This document shows positions 15,806-24,078 of a stretch of DNA of 34,880 nt, one piece after another. The stretch is from Candidatus Anaerobiospirillum stercoravium. GTDB taxonomy: Bacteria; Pseudomonadota; Gammaproteobacteria; Enterobacterales; Succinivibrionaceae. The stretch lies in assembly GCA_019113025.1 (NCBI GenBank), contig DXIF01000243.1:1-34880 (forward strand), in the 5' to 3' direction. The stretch's first letter is position 1, and the number at the start of each line of letters is the position of its first letter. Below the pieces are notes generated by a model that saw nothing but the letters and a program-made list of their open reading frames with translations, searched no databases and was not told the DNA's origin. Both the position numbers and the translations under genes were made by a program.

Positions 15806-16363
15806 ATGCAATGTCCAACTTATATCTCCCGCAAGAAAGATATGCTCTTCCAGAACCTCAATGCGCTCAAAACCGTGGAACACGTGATCGCCGAAGTCGA
15901 TGAGGGCCTAGGCAACCAATCCCGTACTATCCGCGAATCTTCGATGCCTGAGGTGTTAGCCACCGCTTTGGGCTTTGGCTCTGGTAGTGCCATTTCCTTT
16001 GCTGCGCTGTACTTAAGCGGTACCGTGGTCGGCGTGAGCGCTGCCGGTGTCGCCAGCGGTCTAAGTGCCGCCGGGGCCTTGGTCGGAGGTAGCGCGACCA
16101 CTGGTATCTTTGTGTTAGCCGCCCCGATTGCGATCTTAGGCTTTTTAGGTCTGCGCTTTGCGATGAAGCGGCGCGCTGATCGCCTCAAGCACGCCAAAAT
16201 CTTCTGCTACAAGCGCGCCTTGGCACACTTAGCCTCCATCAAGAACGCCCTGCAAATTGAAAGTAATAGTGCCACCACCGAGCGTATCGAGTACCTCAAA
16301 GCCCTCTCAATCACCTTGCAGGCGGCGATCAAGGACTTAAAGCACGATCTAGGCTTAATCTAG
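15806..16363 (+). CDS. Glycine-rich membrane protein of unknown function, 185 aa
   Basis: The start is clear, with AGGAGG and good spacing. Residues 1-45 are soluble and helical. Residues 48-118 hold two or three hydrophobic segments rich in Gly, Ala and Ser (ALGFGSGSAISFAALYLSG, then VGVSAAGVASGLSAAGALVGG, then GIFVLAAPIAILGFLGL), resembling glycine-zipper helices that pack tightly in membranes. The C-terminal 65 residues are basic and helical. I recall similar uncharacterised proteins in diverse bacteria but can name no function. A hairpin follows, so it appears monocistronic. Pore-forming, toxin-like or scaffold roles are all possible and none is shown. Confidence 0.7.
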   Translation: MQCPTYISRKKDMLFQNLNALKTVEHVIAEVDEGLGNQSRTIRESSMPEVLATALGFGSGSAISFAALYLSGTVVGVSAAGVASGLSAAGALVGGSATTGIFVLAAPIAILGFLGLRFAMKRRADRLKHAKIFCYKRALAHLASIKNALQIESNSATTERIEYLKALSITLQAAIKDLKHDLGLI

Positions 16364-16366
16364 CAA

Positions 16367-16458
16367 GCTAAATTGGCATAATTTAGCCATCGACCTAATT
16401 TAGCCGCGCAGCGGCTGCAAGAAATAAGGCGCCACAAGGTAATCCTGGGCGCCTTATT
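16367..16458. terminator. Tandem hairpins between convergent genes
   Basis: GCTAAATT/AATTTAGC (16367-16387) comes first. AATAAGGCGCC (16423-16433) then pairs with GGCGCCTTATT (16448-16458) in a perfect 11-bp stem with A/T-rich edges on both sides. The second can terminate both the membrane protein gene and the convergent KAS III remnant. Confidence 0.75.
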
Positions 16459-16535
16459 ACATAGTTAACCAGTGTGAGCTGCTGCAAGCGAGCTGGCAGG
16501 CAGCTACCGCGCTAGACGGCGCTAACCTGCGCTGA

Positions 16536-16982
16536 TTATGCTTGCGCGGAGTTAGGCTGGGCGTAGATTGGCTTGAGCACGTGCTCCGTGAAGTGATGAT
16601 CGGTTTCGATAATGGCGCTAATGGTGCCAGGCTCCAGCACAAACTCACTAAAGCCCCACGACAAGCCCACGCCAAAGCTAGCGTTAAAGATGCGTGCAGG
16701 TTTGTCCAAGTCATGCAACTGATGGCAAATCGTGGTCAGCGCGCTGCATGCCGCAGTATTGCCATACTGATCGAAGCTGATGGGCACTTTGTCTGGGTCA
16801 AGCTCTAAGCGCGTAATCATCGCATCGATGATCTGGCGGTTAGCTTGATGGAAGACGTAGTAATCAAAGTCCTGAAGGTGGGCGCCATAATGCTCCTTAA
16901 TGCACTCGACGACCTTGCTGGTGGAAAACTCATGGATCGCCATGCCGTTCATGTGCGATAAAACGCGCCCATATTTCAGCAC
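16536..16982 (-). pseudogene. C-terminal half of a 3-oxoacyl-ACP synthase III (FabH-like), 148 codons
   Basis: The frame encodes only the C-terminal half of a KAS III fold. The catalytic His is in YYVFHQANRQIIDAMI and the catalytic Asn in QYGNTAACSA, followed by the FGVGLSWG strand common to the thiolase fold. The N-terminal half, including the active-site Cys, is absent. Reading upstream in the same frame meets a TAG within about 20 codons, and the 260 bases before the ZIP gene show no KAS III sequence in any frame. The frame opens with a GTG lacking an RBS. A complete enzyme is about 320-380 residues. I call it a 5'-truncated remnant; expression of a stand-alone domain cannot be excluded. 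Confidence 0.8.
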
Positions 16983-17244
16983 TAGTATTAAGAGAAATCC
17001 CAGAGAGAGGGCCAGCGCTGCCCCCTACACGCAGCGCCCAAGCTGCGTCCTCCCCACCTCGGAGTCAATAAGCGTCAATAGTTGGGCAATCCACACACCA
17101 TTAGTGCCACACCGGTGTTCTGCTTAGATTCAATGCTGTGCTGAAGGCGCACGTGCGCGCGTGATAGACACTTGCGCCCGACGCGCACTGTGAGGTGTGG
17201 TGAGATGGGACGGGACGGGATGAGGTGGAATGCTGGTTGCGGGC

Positions 17245-18402
17245 TTAGTGTGCGTGGCCGTGATGGCTTAACACCATCGCCAGAGACGCACCTAGCGCTA
17301 AGTAGGCCAAGCGCCGCAGCATCAGGGACTTGCGATCCGTTTTGTTGACCCGCGGCAAGATGTCAGACAAAGCGACATAGAGGAAGCTGCCCCCTGCGAT
17401 ACCCAGTGCAAACGGCAGAATGTGCGCCGCGCGATCTAAGATCTGATAAAAGACCAAGCCGCCGGTGAGCGAGCCTAAGGCGGCCACCGCATTGACAATA
17501 AAGCCCTGCCCCCGACTCATGCCAAAGTTGAGCATGAGCACGTAATTGCTCAGCTGCTGCGGCAGCTCGTGTGCCACAATCGCGGTGGTCACCGCCACCC
17601 CGATGTTGGAATCAACCATAAAGGACGAGGCGATGACAATGCCATCACACAGCGAGTGAAAGAGACTTCCGGCTAAAATCGGGGCGCCCCCATTGGTCAG
17701 ACCTTGCAGCAGCGAACCGCCCTGCTTAGCGCGCGTCGTCGCGCGATCAATATCATCACTCTTAAGATTGAAGTGATGGGAATGCCCCAGATGATGCAAG
17801 GTCGAGCGCGTATCAAGTGGCCCTTGAGGCGCATCAGGCGCAGGTTGGTGCTTACTTGAGCCGCCCTGCCGATACTCCTCAAAGGTCGCCACCAACTCAA
17901 CCATGGGCTCAACGGTGGGTGCAACGGTGGATTCAACCGTGGCCCCATCCGAAGCCTTGACCGTGGTAGCGCTAGTGGCAGCGACTGATGACGCAACCTG
18001 ATCTGGGCCGAGGTGGGCCGCACCTGAGCCGGTGATAGTCAGGCTGCGTGCAATCTTGGTGATGGGGGCGGCAGCCTTTTGTGCAGCGGCACGGCTCTTG
18101 GCCGCCTTAGAGGCGCGGCAGACGGGACAAGTGTCAGCGTGGTGGTGGCTGTTAAAGAGCATCTCCAATGCAATCAAGACCATGATGGTGCCCCAGATGG
18201 TCAAGCCAATATCGTGGATATCGGAGCTGTGCTCAATGGCCTCAGGTAACAGATGAGTCAGCGCTAAGGTTAACAGCAAGCCGGTTGCGACCAAGCTTAA
18301 GGCTTGCCCCATGCGACTTAAAATCTGCGCCTTGATCAGCACAATCACCAAGAAGGATGCACTTGCAGGCACCAAAGTCGCCAGCACAATCGACAACAGC
18401 AT
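17245..18402 (-). CDS. ZIP-family metal cation transporter, 385 aa
   Basis: This is an inner-membrane importer of the ZIP family (Zn2+, Fe2+ or Mn2+). About eight transmembrane segments are split by a long hydrophilic loop (roughly residues 85-215). The loop holds metal-ligand-like clusters SHHHADTCPVC (85-95) and HHLGHSHH near its end, as in LIV-1-type ZIPs. The core metal site is HSLCDGIVIASSF followed by HELPQQLSNY, corresponding to the HN..DG and HE.PQE motifs; the last Glu is Gln here. The protein ends in HHGHAH. GAGGAG precedes the ATG. The loop is Ala/Thr/Val-rich and variable. It is transcribed alone, divergently from lapA, and no metal-responsive operator is recognised. Confidence 0.92.
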   Translation of the reverse strand: MLLSIVLATLVPASASFLVIVLIKAQILSRMGQALSLVATGLLLTLALTHLLPEAIEHSSDIHDIGLTIWGTIMVLIALEMLFNSHHHADTCPVCRASKAAKSRAAAQKAAAPITKIARSLTITGSGAAHLGPDQVASSVAATSATTVKASDGATVESTVAPTVEPMVELVATFEEYRQGGSSKHQPAPDAPQGPLDTRSTLHHLGHSHHFNLKSDDIDRATTRAKQGGSLLQGLTNGGAPILAGSLFHSLCDGIVIASSFMVDSNIGVAVTTAIVAHELPQQLSNYVLMLNFGMSRGQGFIVNAVAALGSLTGGLVFYQILDRAAHILPFALGIAGGSFLYVALSDILPRVNKTDRKSLMLRRLAYLALGASLAMVLSHHGHAH

Positions 18403-18644
18403 TAGCTCTCCTCAGGCCCCATGCGCCCGTAAACCTATCCCCACACACTTCACGACTAAGTTCGCCCCTCAGTTACCTATAGGCAACTGGGGCTCCAAAA
18501 TACCCCAAGCGGCCACAAATTACAACCATGCCCCCGTCAGGCTGAGCAGTTATGGCTTATGTCGGCGGACGAGAAGAAGTTTGAGCTAGCGAGGCCACAC
18601 GCACGTTGTGCGGCGGGACGCCGCATGGGGCGCAAGTTAAATTT

Positions 18645-18652
18645 GCTATAAT
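18645..18652 (+). promoter_or_regulatory. Extended -10 promoter of lapA
   Basis: TGCTATAAT (18644-18652) is an extended -10 element with a perfect TATAAT, 38 bases before the lapA ATG. There is no clear -35, as is usual for this class. Confidence 0.6.
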
Positions 18653-18689
18653 GGGCCATCGACTTAGAACTTTTTTCCTAGAGGTCGTT

Positions 18690-18986
18690 ATGCTGAAGTT
18701 TTGGCTTTATATCATTGTTCTGGTTCTGTTATGTGTCTTGGGCTTGACCATTGGTTCAGCCAACGAAAGCATCGTCACCTTTGACTTCCTCTTTGTCAAA
18801 GCCGATCTCTCCCTTGCCATGGTCATGGTCGTGGGCTTAGTGATTGGTATCTTAGTGGGCCTTTATATCTCGCTGTGGTTTAGCCTCAAGATGTGGACCC
18901 GTGCCTGCGGCGCTAAGTCCGAGGCGAAGCGCGCCAAGAAAGAGGCGCAAAAAGCACTTGAGAGCAACAAGACTCAAGCGGCCTAA
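18690..18986 (+). CDS. lapA: LPS assembly protein LapA (YciS)
   Basis: This small inner-membrane protein (98 aa from the ATG at 18690) has two transmembrane helices: FWLYIIVLVLLCVLGLTIG near the N terminus and LAMVMVVGLVIGILVGLYI after a short periplasmic stretch with the conserved FDFLF. A basic, Ala/Lys/Glu-rich cytoplasmic helix ends the chain. This is the LapA/DUF1049 architecture. GAGG precedes the ATG; a longer frame from 18606 would start upstream of the promoter and is rejected. lapB follows at 165 bases and then pyrF, the same order as in E. coli (yciS-yciM-pyrF). LapA works with LapB at the LPS synthesis/export interface. Confidence 0.93.
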   Translation: MLKFWLYIIVLVLLCVLGLTIGSANESIVTFDFLFVKADLSLAMVMVVGLVIGILVGLYISLWFSLKMWTRACGAKSEAKRAKKEAQKALESNKTQAA

Positions 18987-19151
18987 ACTCGTTTGCTGCC
19001 ACTAAATGCTGCAAACTTGTTATAACGCGCCCCGGCGCACTTGCCCCAGCTCGCTTCAGATTAGCTCTATACTGCTTTGAGCTTGTAGGTAGCATGATGC
19101 TGGGGCGTGTTGTATTTACACTGACGGTTAGCCTCGGCGCTGGGTCTGAGC

Positions 19152-20411
19152 ATGTTTGAGTTACTCTTTTTACTCCTGCCAATTGCCGCAGCCTATGGCT
19201 ACTACATGGGACGTAACTCCTATAAGGACAAGCGTGCCAGCAAAAAGACCGAGCAAACCAACAACTACCTCAAGGGCGTCGACTTCTTTATCAACAATGA
19301 GCGCGACCAAGCAGTCGATAAGTTCATTGCCTACCTCAACGAAGAAAACCCCACCTTTGAGTCCTCACTGGCCCTAGGCAACCTGTTTCGCTCGCGCGGC
19401 GAGGTCGACCGCGCCATTTCGCTGCACACCTCCCTTGCAAACAACGAAGACGTCGAGCCCTTTGAAAATGAGCTTGCGCAGCTGGAGCTAGCCTGCGACT
19501 TTATGAGCGCTGGACTGCTCGATCGCGCCGAGTCCATCTTGCAGGACATGGTGCAGATTCCCCGCCAGCGCAAAAGCGCCGTGTCCTTGTTAGTCAAGCT
19601 CTATGAGCAAGAGCGCGACTTTGATAAGGCCATTGCTATTGGCAAAGAACATCAAGACGTCCTCTCCCCTAGCTCGCTCAATCGCATCTGCAACTACTAC
19701 TGTGAACTGGCGCACAACGCCCTCTTATCCGGCAAGTTCAAAGAAACCGCTGAGCTCATTGCCGCAGCTCATGACTTGGTGCCCCGTTCGATTCGCCCGC
19801 CCCTGCTTAAAGCTGAGCTCTTGCTCAAAGAGCAAGCAACTGGCACCAACCCGGATAGGGCGCGGCGCGCGCAAGTCCTCTCCTTGATCAACCAAATTGC
19901 CACGGCCGACCCTGCTACCGGCCCCCTATTATTAGCGCTCTTGCGCCAAGCCTTTACCCCCAATCTTGAGACCAGCAGCGCCCTGCCCTCCCTGAGCACC
20001 TTAAATGACAGCACCAAGCGGCAGCTGCCGCAAGATCCGGCCTATAAGCAAGCGCTCAGTGAACTCGCGCAGCAAACCGGCAGCGCCGCGGTCATCGTGG
20101 AATTGGCGCGCTACCTCGCCCAATACGAAAGCCACGCCGATGCTGAGCTATTGCTGTTAAACGCGATCAAAGAGCGTCCCAACATCAAGCTCTACTCGGC
20201 CTATATGGGCCTGCGCTCCCAAGCCCAAGGACAAGAGCGCGAAAGCGAGAGCATCATGCAGCTCAAAAGCCTGATCGACGCCCAAATTGCCCGGCACAGC
20301 GTCTACAGCTGCAGCCGCTGCGGCTTTGAGTCCTCGATGATGTTCTGGCAGTGCCCATCGTGCCGCCGCTGGGATACGATGCGCCCCAAGCGCGCCATCG
20401 ATGGCGATTAG
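19152..20411 (+). CDS. lapB: LPS assembly protein LapB (YciM), 419 aa
   Basis: LapB is a membrane-anchored TPR protein that presents LpxC to the FtsH protease and so sets LPS output. An N-terminal helix (LLFLLLPIAAAYGYYMGR) anchors it to the inner membrane. TPR repeats follow from about residue 36 (YLKGVDFFINNERDQAVDKFIAYL and onward). The C-terminal rubredoxin-like knuckle holds four cysteines, 387/390 and 401/404 (CSRC...CPSC). E. coli LapB is 389 residues; the extra 30 lie mostly in the TPR region around 260-300. The RBS is weak. A TATACT box at 19068-19073 could give it an extra promoter besides that of lapA. pyrF lies downstream with its own promoter. Confidence 0.95.
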   Translation: MFELLFLLLPIAAAYGYYMGRNSYKDKRASKKTEQTNNYLKGVDFFINNERDQAVDKFIAYLNEENPTFESSLALGNLFRSRGEVDRAISLHTSLANNEDVEPFENELAQLELACDFMSAGLLDRAESILQDMVQIPRQRKSAVSLLVKLYEQERDFDKAIAIGKEHQDVLSPSSLNRICNYYCELAHNALLSGKFKETAELIAAAHDLVPRSIRPPLLKAELLLKEQATGTNPDRARRAQVLSLINQIATADPATGPLLLALLRQAFTPNLETSSALPSLSTLNDSTKRQLPQDPAYKQALSELAQQTGSAAVIVELARYLAQYESHADAELLLLNAIKERPNIKLYSAYMGLRSQAQGQERESESIMQLKSLIDAQIARHSVYSCSRCGFESSMMFWQCPSCRRWDTMRPKRAIDGD

Positions 20412-20513
20412 CCGACGCGATACCGACGCGTCTCAGACGCGCAGACGCCGCTACGGAGGCGCGCCTCAGGTGCCGCCGTCACTCAGGCGACACGGCGTGC
20501 GCGGCGCTGAGTG

Positions 20514-20522
20514 TGATATAGT
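20514..20522 (+). promoter_or_regulatory. Extended -10 promoter of pyrF
   Basis: TGATATAGT is an extended -10 element 45 bases before the pyrF ATG at 20568. An earlier in-frame codon at 20532 would lie almost on the transcription start, which supports the later ATG. Confidence 0.55.
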
Positions 20523-20567
20523 GAAACCAAATTGGTGCAGTCTGGTTGTTTTGTGAGGAATCATCCT

Positions 20568-21302
20568 ATGTTTGACCCAAAGGTCATTATTGCCCTTGAT
20601 TACGACAATGATGCGGCGGCGTTAGACTTTGTCTCGCGCATAGATCCGAGCACTTGTAACCTAAAGGTCGGCAAGGAGCTCTTTACCATCGCAGGACCCA
20701 AGCTCGTCTCCAAATTGGTGGACTTAAACTTCCGCGTCTTCTTAGATCTCAAGTTCCACGACATCCCTAATACCACCGCCCAAGCGGTCAAGGCGGCCGC
20801 AAGCTTAGGCGTCTGGATGGTCAACGTTCACGCCTCCGGTGGACGCGTCATGATGGAAAAGGTTGCCAATGAGTTAGAGAAGCTGCCTTCTAACGTGCAG
20901 CGCCCCATCGTCATCGGCGTTACCGTCCTAACCTCGATGGATCAATCCCAGTTAAACGACATTGGCATTACTTGCAGCCCCCAAGAGCAAGTGCTGCGCT
21001 TAGCGCGCCTTACCAAGGAGTCAGGCTTAGATGGCGTCGTTTCCTCGGCGCAAGAAGTAGCCCTGCTCAAAAAGGAAATCGGCGCGGACTTTATCACCGT
21101 CACCCCCGGCATTCGCCCCGCAGGTAGTGCCTTAGGCGACCAAAAGCGCGTCATGACCCCGGTTGATGCCATTGCCGCCGGTTCTGACTACTTGGTCATT
21201 GGCCGCCCGATCACGCAGGCCTCAGACCCAAGCGCGGTCTTAAAGTCGATCAACCACGATATCTACCAATTTATGGCTCAGCGCTCCGGCGTCAACGCCT
21301 AA
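20568..21302 (+). CDS. pyrF: Orotidine 5'-phosphate decarboxylase
   Basis: PyrF decarboxylates OMP to UMP, the last step of pyrimidine synthesis. The catalytic [10 protein letters not shown] holds Asp60, Lys62 and Asp65 in the DxKxxD arrangement. TPGIRPAGS and [10 protein letters not shown] are the phosphate-binding strands. From the ATG at 20568 the length is 244 residues, matching E. coli (245), and GAGGA lies before this ATG. The upstream start at 20532 would add 12 residues that are not family-like. It follows lapB as in E. coli, but the 156-base gap and an extended -10 promoter suggest independent expression. A terminator follows. Confidence 0.97.
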   Translation: MFDPKVIIALDYDNDAAALDFVSRIDPSTCNLKVGKELFTIAGPKLVSKLVDLNFRVFLDLKFHDIPNTTAQAVKAAASLGVWMVNVHASGGRVMMEKVANELEKLPSNVQRPIVIGVTVLTSMDQSQLNDIGITCSPQEQVLRLARLTKESGLDGVVSSAQEVALLKKEIGADFITVTPGIRPAGSALGDQKRVMTPVDAIAAGSDYLVIGRPITQASDPSAVLKSINHDIYQFMAQRSGVNA

Positions 21303-21321
21303 CCAATACACACGTTTATGG

Positions 21322-21348
21322 CAGGCTGATTCCGCAGGAACCAGCCTG
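21322..21348 (+). terminator. Terminator of pyrF
   Basis: CAGGCTGATTCC and GGAACCAGCCTG form a 12-position stem with one mismatch around GCA, followed by TTTTGTTTG, 20 bases after the stop. Confidence 0.88.
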
Positions 21349-21663
21349 TTTTGTTTGTAGCAAGCCCCGCTTGTTGATGCTACTGTGCCATTGGGGCAGA
21401 GCTTACGCGGTAATGGAGCTGTGCCCCACAGCGTGCTTTATGCCCGCCCCCACGGGCGCGTAGCCGCGTCCAAAATGGGGCAAAATGGCATGTATATGCG
21501 AAAAATCGTGAGCATGGTCATGAAGCCAACATGTGCCCCCTAGATAAGCCGCCCCCCTTTGGTATTATGGCAATCACCAGATCAGCCCCCGGGGTTACCC
21601 CATGGTACTACTGGTAGGAATTGAAACTTTTGGGTGGCACTTAAGTCAAAGCGGCGCGTGCAA

Positions 21664-21693
21664 GTTAGAGCCGACTAGGTTAGAGCCGACTAG
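21664..21693. repeat. GTTAGAGCCGACTAG, two tandem copies
   Basis: The 15-base unit is duplicated exactly (21664-21678 and 21679-21693). A partial third copy, GTTAGAGTCGA, lies a few bases downstream. Confidence 0.85.
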
Positions 21694-21767
21694 GCCGACC
21701 AGTTAGAGTCGAAATGACCACGTGAAGTGCCGATGACTTGAGAGCAAACGGATGCTTGTGCAGCATT

Positions 21768-21813
21768 GTTACTTTCTGTGTTCCCGGTAACTGTTACTGT
21801 AACAGCTGGTAAC
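21768..21813. promoter_or_regulatory. Cluster of five GTTAC/GTAAC boxes upstream of sixA
   Basis: GTTAC at 21768 and 21793 and GTAAC at 21787, 21799 and 21809 crowd into 46 bases. The central CTGTTACTGTAACAG (21791-21805) is a perfect odd palindrome. The cluster ends 62 bases before the sixA ATG, a normal operator position. Confidence 0.5.
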
Positions 21814-21875
21814 AGCAGCGCCGGGGTACAAAGCAACTTCTTGGTTGGCTCAACACGAGCAGGGACGGAGTCATT

Positions 21876-22523
21876 ATGAGAGTAATCATCATGCGTCATG
21901 GTGAGGCGATGTTTGAAGGCCCCGAGCGGGTTTTAACGTCGCGCGGCCGTGAAGAGATCAAGATGACGACCTTGAAGCTCTTAAGCTCCAGTAACATCAC
22001 TCGAATTTTCTGCTCACCCAAAAAGCGGGCGGTGCAAACGGCTCAAGTCGTCTCCTCGCTCTTGCGCGGCAAGGTACCGGAGATCGAAATCCTCCCTGAG
22101 CTTGCTCCCATGGGCAACGCCTCCTACGTCTACGACTACGTCAATGCCGTCGCCCACGACTCTGATACCATCCTGCTCATCTCCCACATCCCGCAAGTAC
22201 TCAGTTTAGCTGACGTCTTCACGGCAGTTGATTGCGACGTGCCCCGTTTTGTCACCGGCGGCGCCCTCATCTTGCAGCAATTAGACAGTAGTGCCAGCTA
22301 CCCGCGCTTTGTCGCCGAATCATTCTTCACGCCCAGTAGTGAGTTAATCCTACCTCAGACCAAGCGCAGCGCTGTAGCAACGGCCCCGGTTGCCACCCCG
22401 GCACCCGCCCCAGTGCCGACTCCTGCAACCAATTGGAGCCATGGGCTGCCTAGCTCGCTGATGGGCACGGCCTCATCCTTTATCGGGGCTGACCACAGCA
22501 CCTTTGCTGGGGCTAACGCTTGA
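21876..22523 (+). CDS. sixA: SixA-like phosphohistidine phosphatase, 215 aa
   Basis: This is a histidine-phosphatase-superfamily protein with RHG at residues 7-9 (nucleophile His8), Arg51 in SPKKRAVQTA and the second His104 in LLISHIPQV. The RHGE...LTSRGREE start is typical of SixA, which in E. coli removes phosphate from phosphohistidine proteins such as NPr of the nitrogen PTS. The catalytic part ends near residue 155. The remaining 55 residues are a Pro/Ala/Thr-rich tail absent from E. coli SixA (161 aa). GGACGGAG gives the RBS. It is preceded by a gene-free stretch with an operator-like palindrome and followed by a porin gene 195 bases later. The family is certain and the exact substrate inferred. 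Confidence 0.87.
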   Translation: MRVIIMRHGEAMFEGPERVLTSRGREEIKMTTLKLLSSSNITRIFCSPKKRAVQTAQVVSSLLRGKVPEIEILPELAPMGNASYVYDYVNAVAHDSDTILLISHIPQVLSLADVFTAVDCDVPRFVTGGALILQQLDSSASYPRFVAESFFTPSSELILPQTKRSAVATAPVATPAPAPVPTPATNWSHGLPSSLMGTASSFIGADHSTFAGANA

Positions 22524-22718
22524 CCGATACGCCATAACGCATTCTGCCATCTTGCGCGCCAGATCTGGTGCAATAGTGCAACTAGGGCCATTTTGCTTTT
22601 AACCCACACCTTGTAAGCGCTATCATGTGCACGCTTGCCCCGGCGGCTCACTATATTAATTAAAGGAGCGCGCGGCGGCTTTGTCATGTTGTCACCCTCG
22701 GAGGAAACAAAGCGTTCC

Positions 22719-23960
22719 ATGCTTGCGTTGCCCTTTGCCCCTACTACCACTCACGTCCACTCTCACCCTACCGTCTTTAAGCTCGGCGCCCCCGCAGCGC
22801 TCTTAGCTACCAGCCTGTGGGCCACCAGCCTGTGGGCCCTGAGCGCCCCGAGCGCTTACAGTGCGCGCGTCTATGACCAAAATGGCGTCAGTATCGATCT
22901 CTATGGCAAGGTGCAGGCGGCTTACGTCGATGAGTACACCTACGAGGATCTGTCGGGCTCAAGCTCGCCTGAGGACAGTCTCTATAGCTCAATGCGCTTG
23001 GGCCTTGGTCTACGCAGCCCGATCACAACCGGCCTAGACGGCATTGCGCTCGCCGAATGGGACACCAGCCGCAAGGCCAATAGCAATGGCGATAACGAAG
23101 GCACCCTCGACCATACCCGCTATATGTTTGTCGGCCTTGATGCCTATCAATACGGCACCTTAATCGCAGGCCGTGGCGACGGCGCTTACTACACCGTGGT
23201 CGGGGCCACCGATATCTTCAATATCATGGAGAGCAAGGCCAGCGACTACTTCTTGGTCGGTGAGCAGCGCCCAGCGCAAATCATGTACGCACTGCACGGC
23301 ATGTCGTGGGACTTAAAGCTCTCCTATCAATTTGACAGTGCGCACGCCGGTGACGGCTATATGCCGGTCGACGTCCACCAAGCCTATGGCGCTGCCGTCT
23401 CAACCAAGTTTGGCGAAAACATCACCTTTGCCTACGGCCTTGATTACACCAAATTTGACTTTGATGGCTCCAATGATGATATCGCCCGCGCCGAGAGTTT
23501 CTTTGTCCCAAGCTTCATCGTCGATGGTTACACCCCCGCGCAGGCCCAAGCCAAGGCGCGTAATGAGCATGTCGGCGCCAAGGTCGACTATGGTGTCGCT
23601 TTAAGCTATGGCGTTATGGGCCAGGGCTTGTATGCAGCCTTGGTGGTGGGCGCAACCAAATACGATTACATCAGCCATCACCTCTATACCGTGGATACGG
23701 CCGTAAGCTACACCACGAGCGACTTCTTAGCCGGACTTACCGTGAGCGCCGGGTATGGCCTCAAGAGCTATGATGAGGAGCTGCTCATCTCCGATTTGAC
23801 CTTAGGCATCAGCTACAGCTTCAATGCCGCGTTCAAGCTCTTTGCCGAAGCCCAATTTGACCTTGATGGCAACGCCGCCTATTTCTACGGTCAGGAAATG
23901 GTGCGAGAGCTCAAATACAACGAAGACAAGTTCGCCCTCGGGGCTGAATTTAACTTCTAG
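22719..23960 (+). CDS. Outer-membrane porin, general Gram-negative type, about 413 aa
   Basis: This is a trimeric-porin-like beta barrel for passive diffusion. A signal peptide ends around APSAYSA, and the mature chain begins RVYDQNGVSIDLYGKVQAAY, the usual first strand of OmpC/OmpU-type porins. Alternating strands follow (TRYMFVGLDAYQYGTLIAGR, GAAVSTKFGENITFAYGL), and it ends in FALGAEFNF with the C-terminal Phe recognised by the Bam complex. I chose ATG 22719 because GGAGGAAA lies 11 bases upstream; an ATG at 22686 would add 11 residues. The signal peptide carries a duplicated TSLWA unit (DNA repeat 22809-22838). TTAATTAA lies upstream in a probable promoter region. The solute preference is unknown. 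Confidence 0.88.
   Translation: MLALPFAPTTTHVHSHPTVFKLGAPAALLATSLWATSLWALSAPSAYSARVYDQNGVSIDLYGKVQAAYVDEYTYEDLSGSSSPEDSLYSSMRLGLGLRSPITTGLDGIALAEWDTSRKANSNGDNEGTLDHTRYMFVGLDAYQYGTLIAGRGDGAYYTVVGATDIFNIMESKASDYFLVGEQRPAQIMYALHGMSWDLKLSYQFDSAHAGDGYMPVDVHQAYGAAVSTKFGENITFAYGLDYTKFDFDGSNDDIARAESFFVPSFIVDGYTPAQAQAKARNEHVGAKVDYGVALSYGVMGQGLYAALVVGATKYDYISHHLYTVDTAVSYTTSDFLAGLTVSAGYGLKSYDEELLISDLTLGISYSFNAAFKLFAEAQFDLDGNAAYFYGQEMVRELKYNEDKFALGAEFNF
22809..22838 (+). repeat. 15-base tandem duplication in the porin signal peptide
   Basis: ACCAGCCTGTGGGCC is repeated exactly, duplicating TSLWA in the hydrophobic core of the signal peptide while keeping the frame. Confidence 0.9.
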
Positions 23961-24078
23961 TTGGGCTATCATGAGCGTAATTGTGAGTACGGGCACGGCG
24001 CAAAGGGAACTGGCCCCCTAAGTGCCAGTCCAATGGTGCACCATAATCATTTTGTTTATTGAGTTAGAGATCTAAACC

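Larger units (their letters stand above)
21349..21875. other. Gene-free stretch upstream of sixA
   Basis: About 530 bases hold no gene. They contain an extended -10-like TGGTATTAT (21560-21568) about 300 bases before sixA, a 15-base tandem duplication (21664-21693) and a cluster of GTTAC/GTAAC boxes (21768-21813). Confidence 0.6.

Noticed and set aside
22635..22718. Longer porin start (TTG at 22635 or ATG at 22686)
   Set aside because: The best-spaced RBS (GGAGGAAA) points to ATG 22719, and the upstream residues do not look like a signal peptide.
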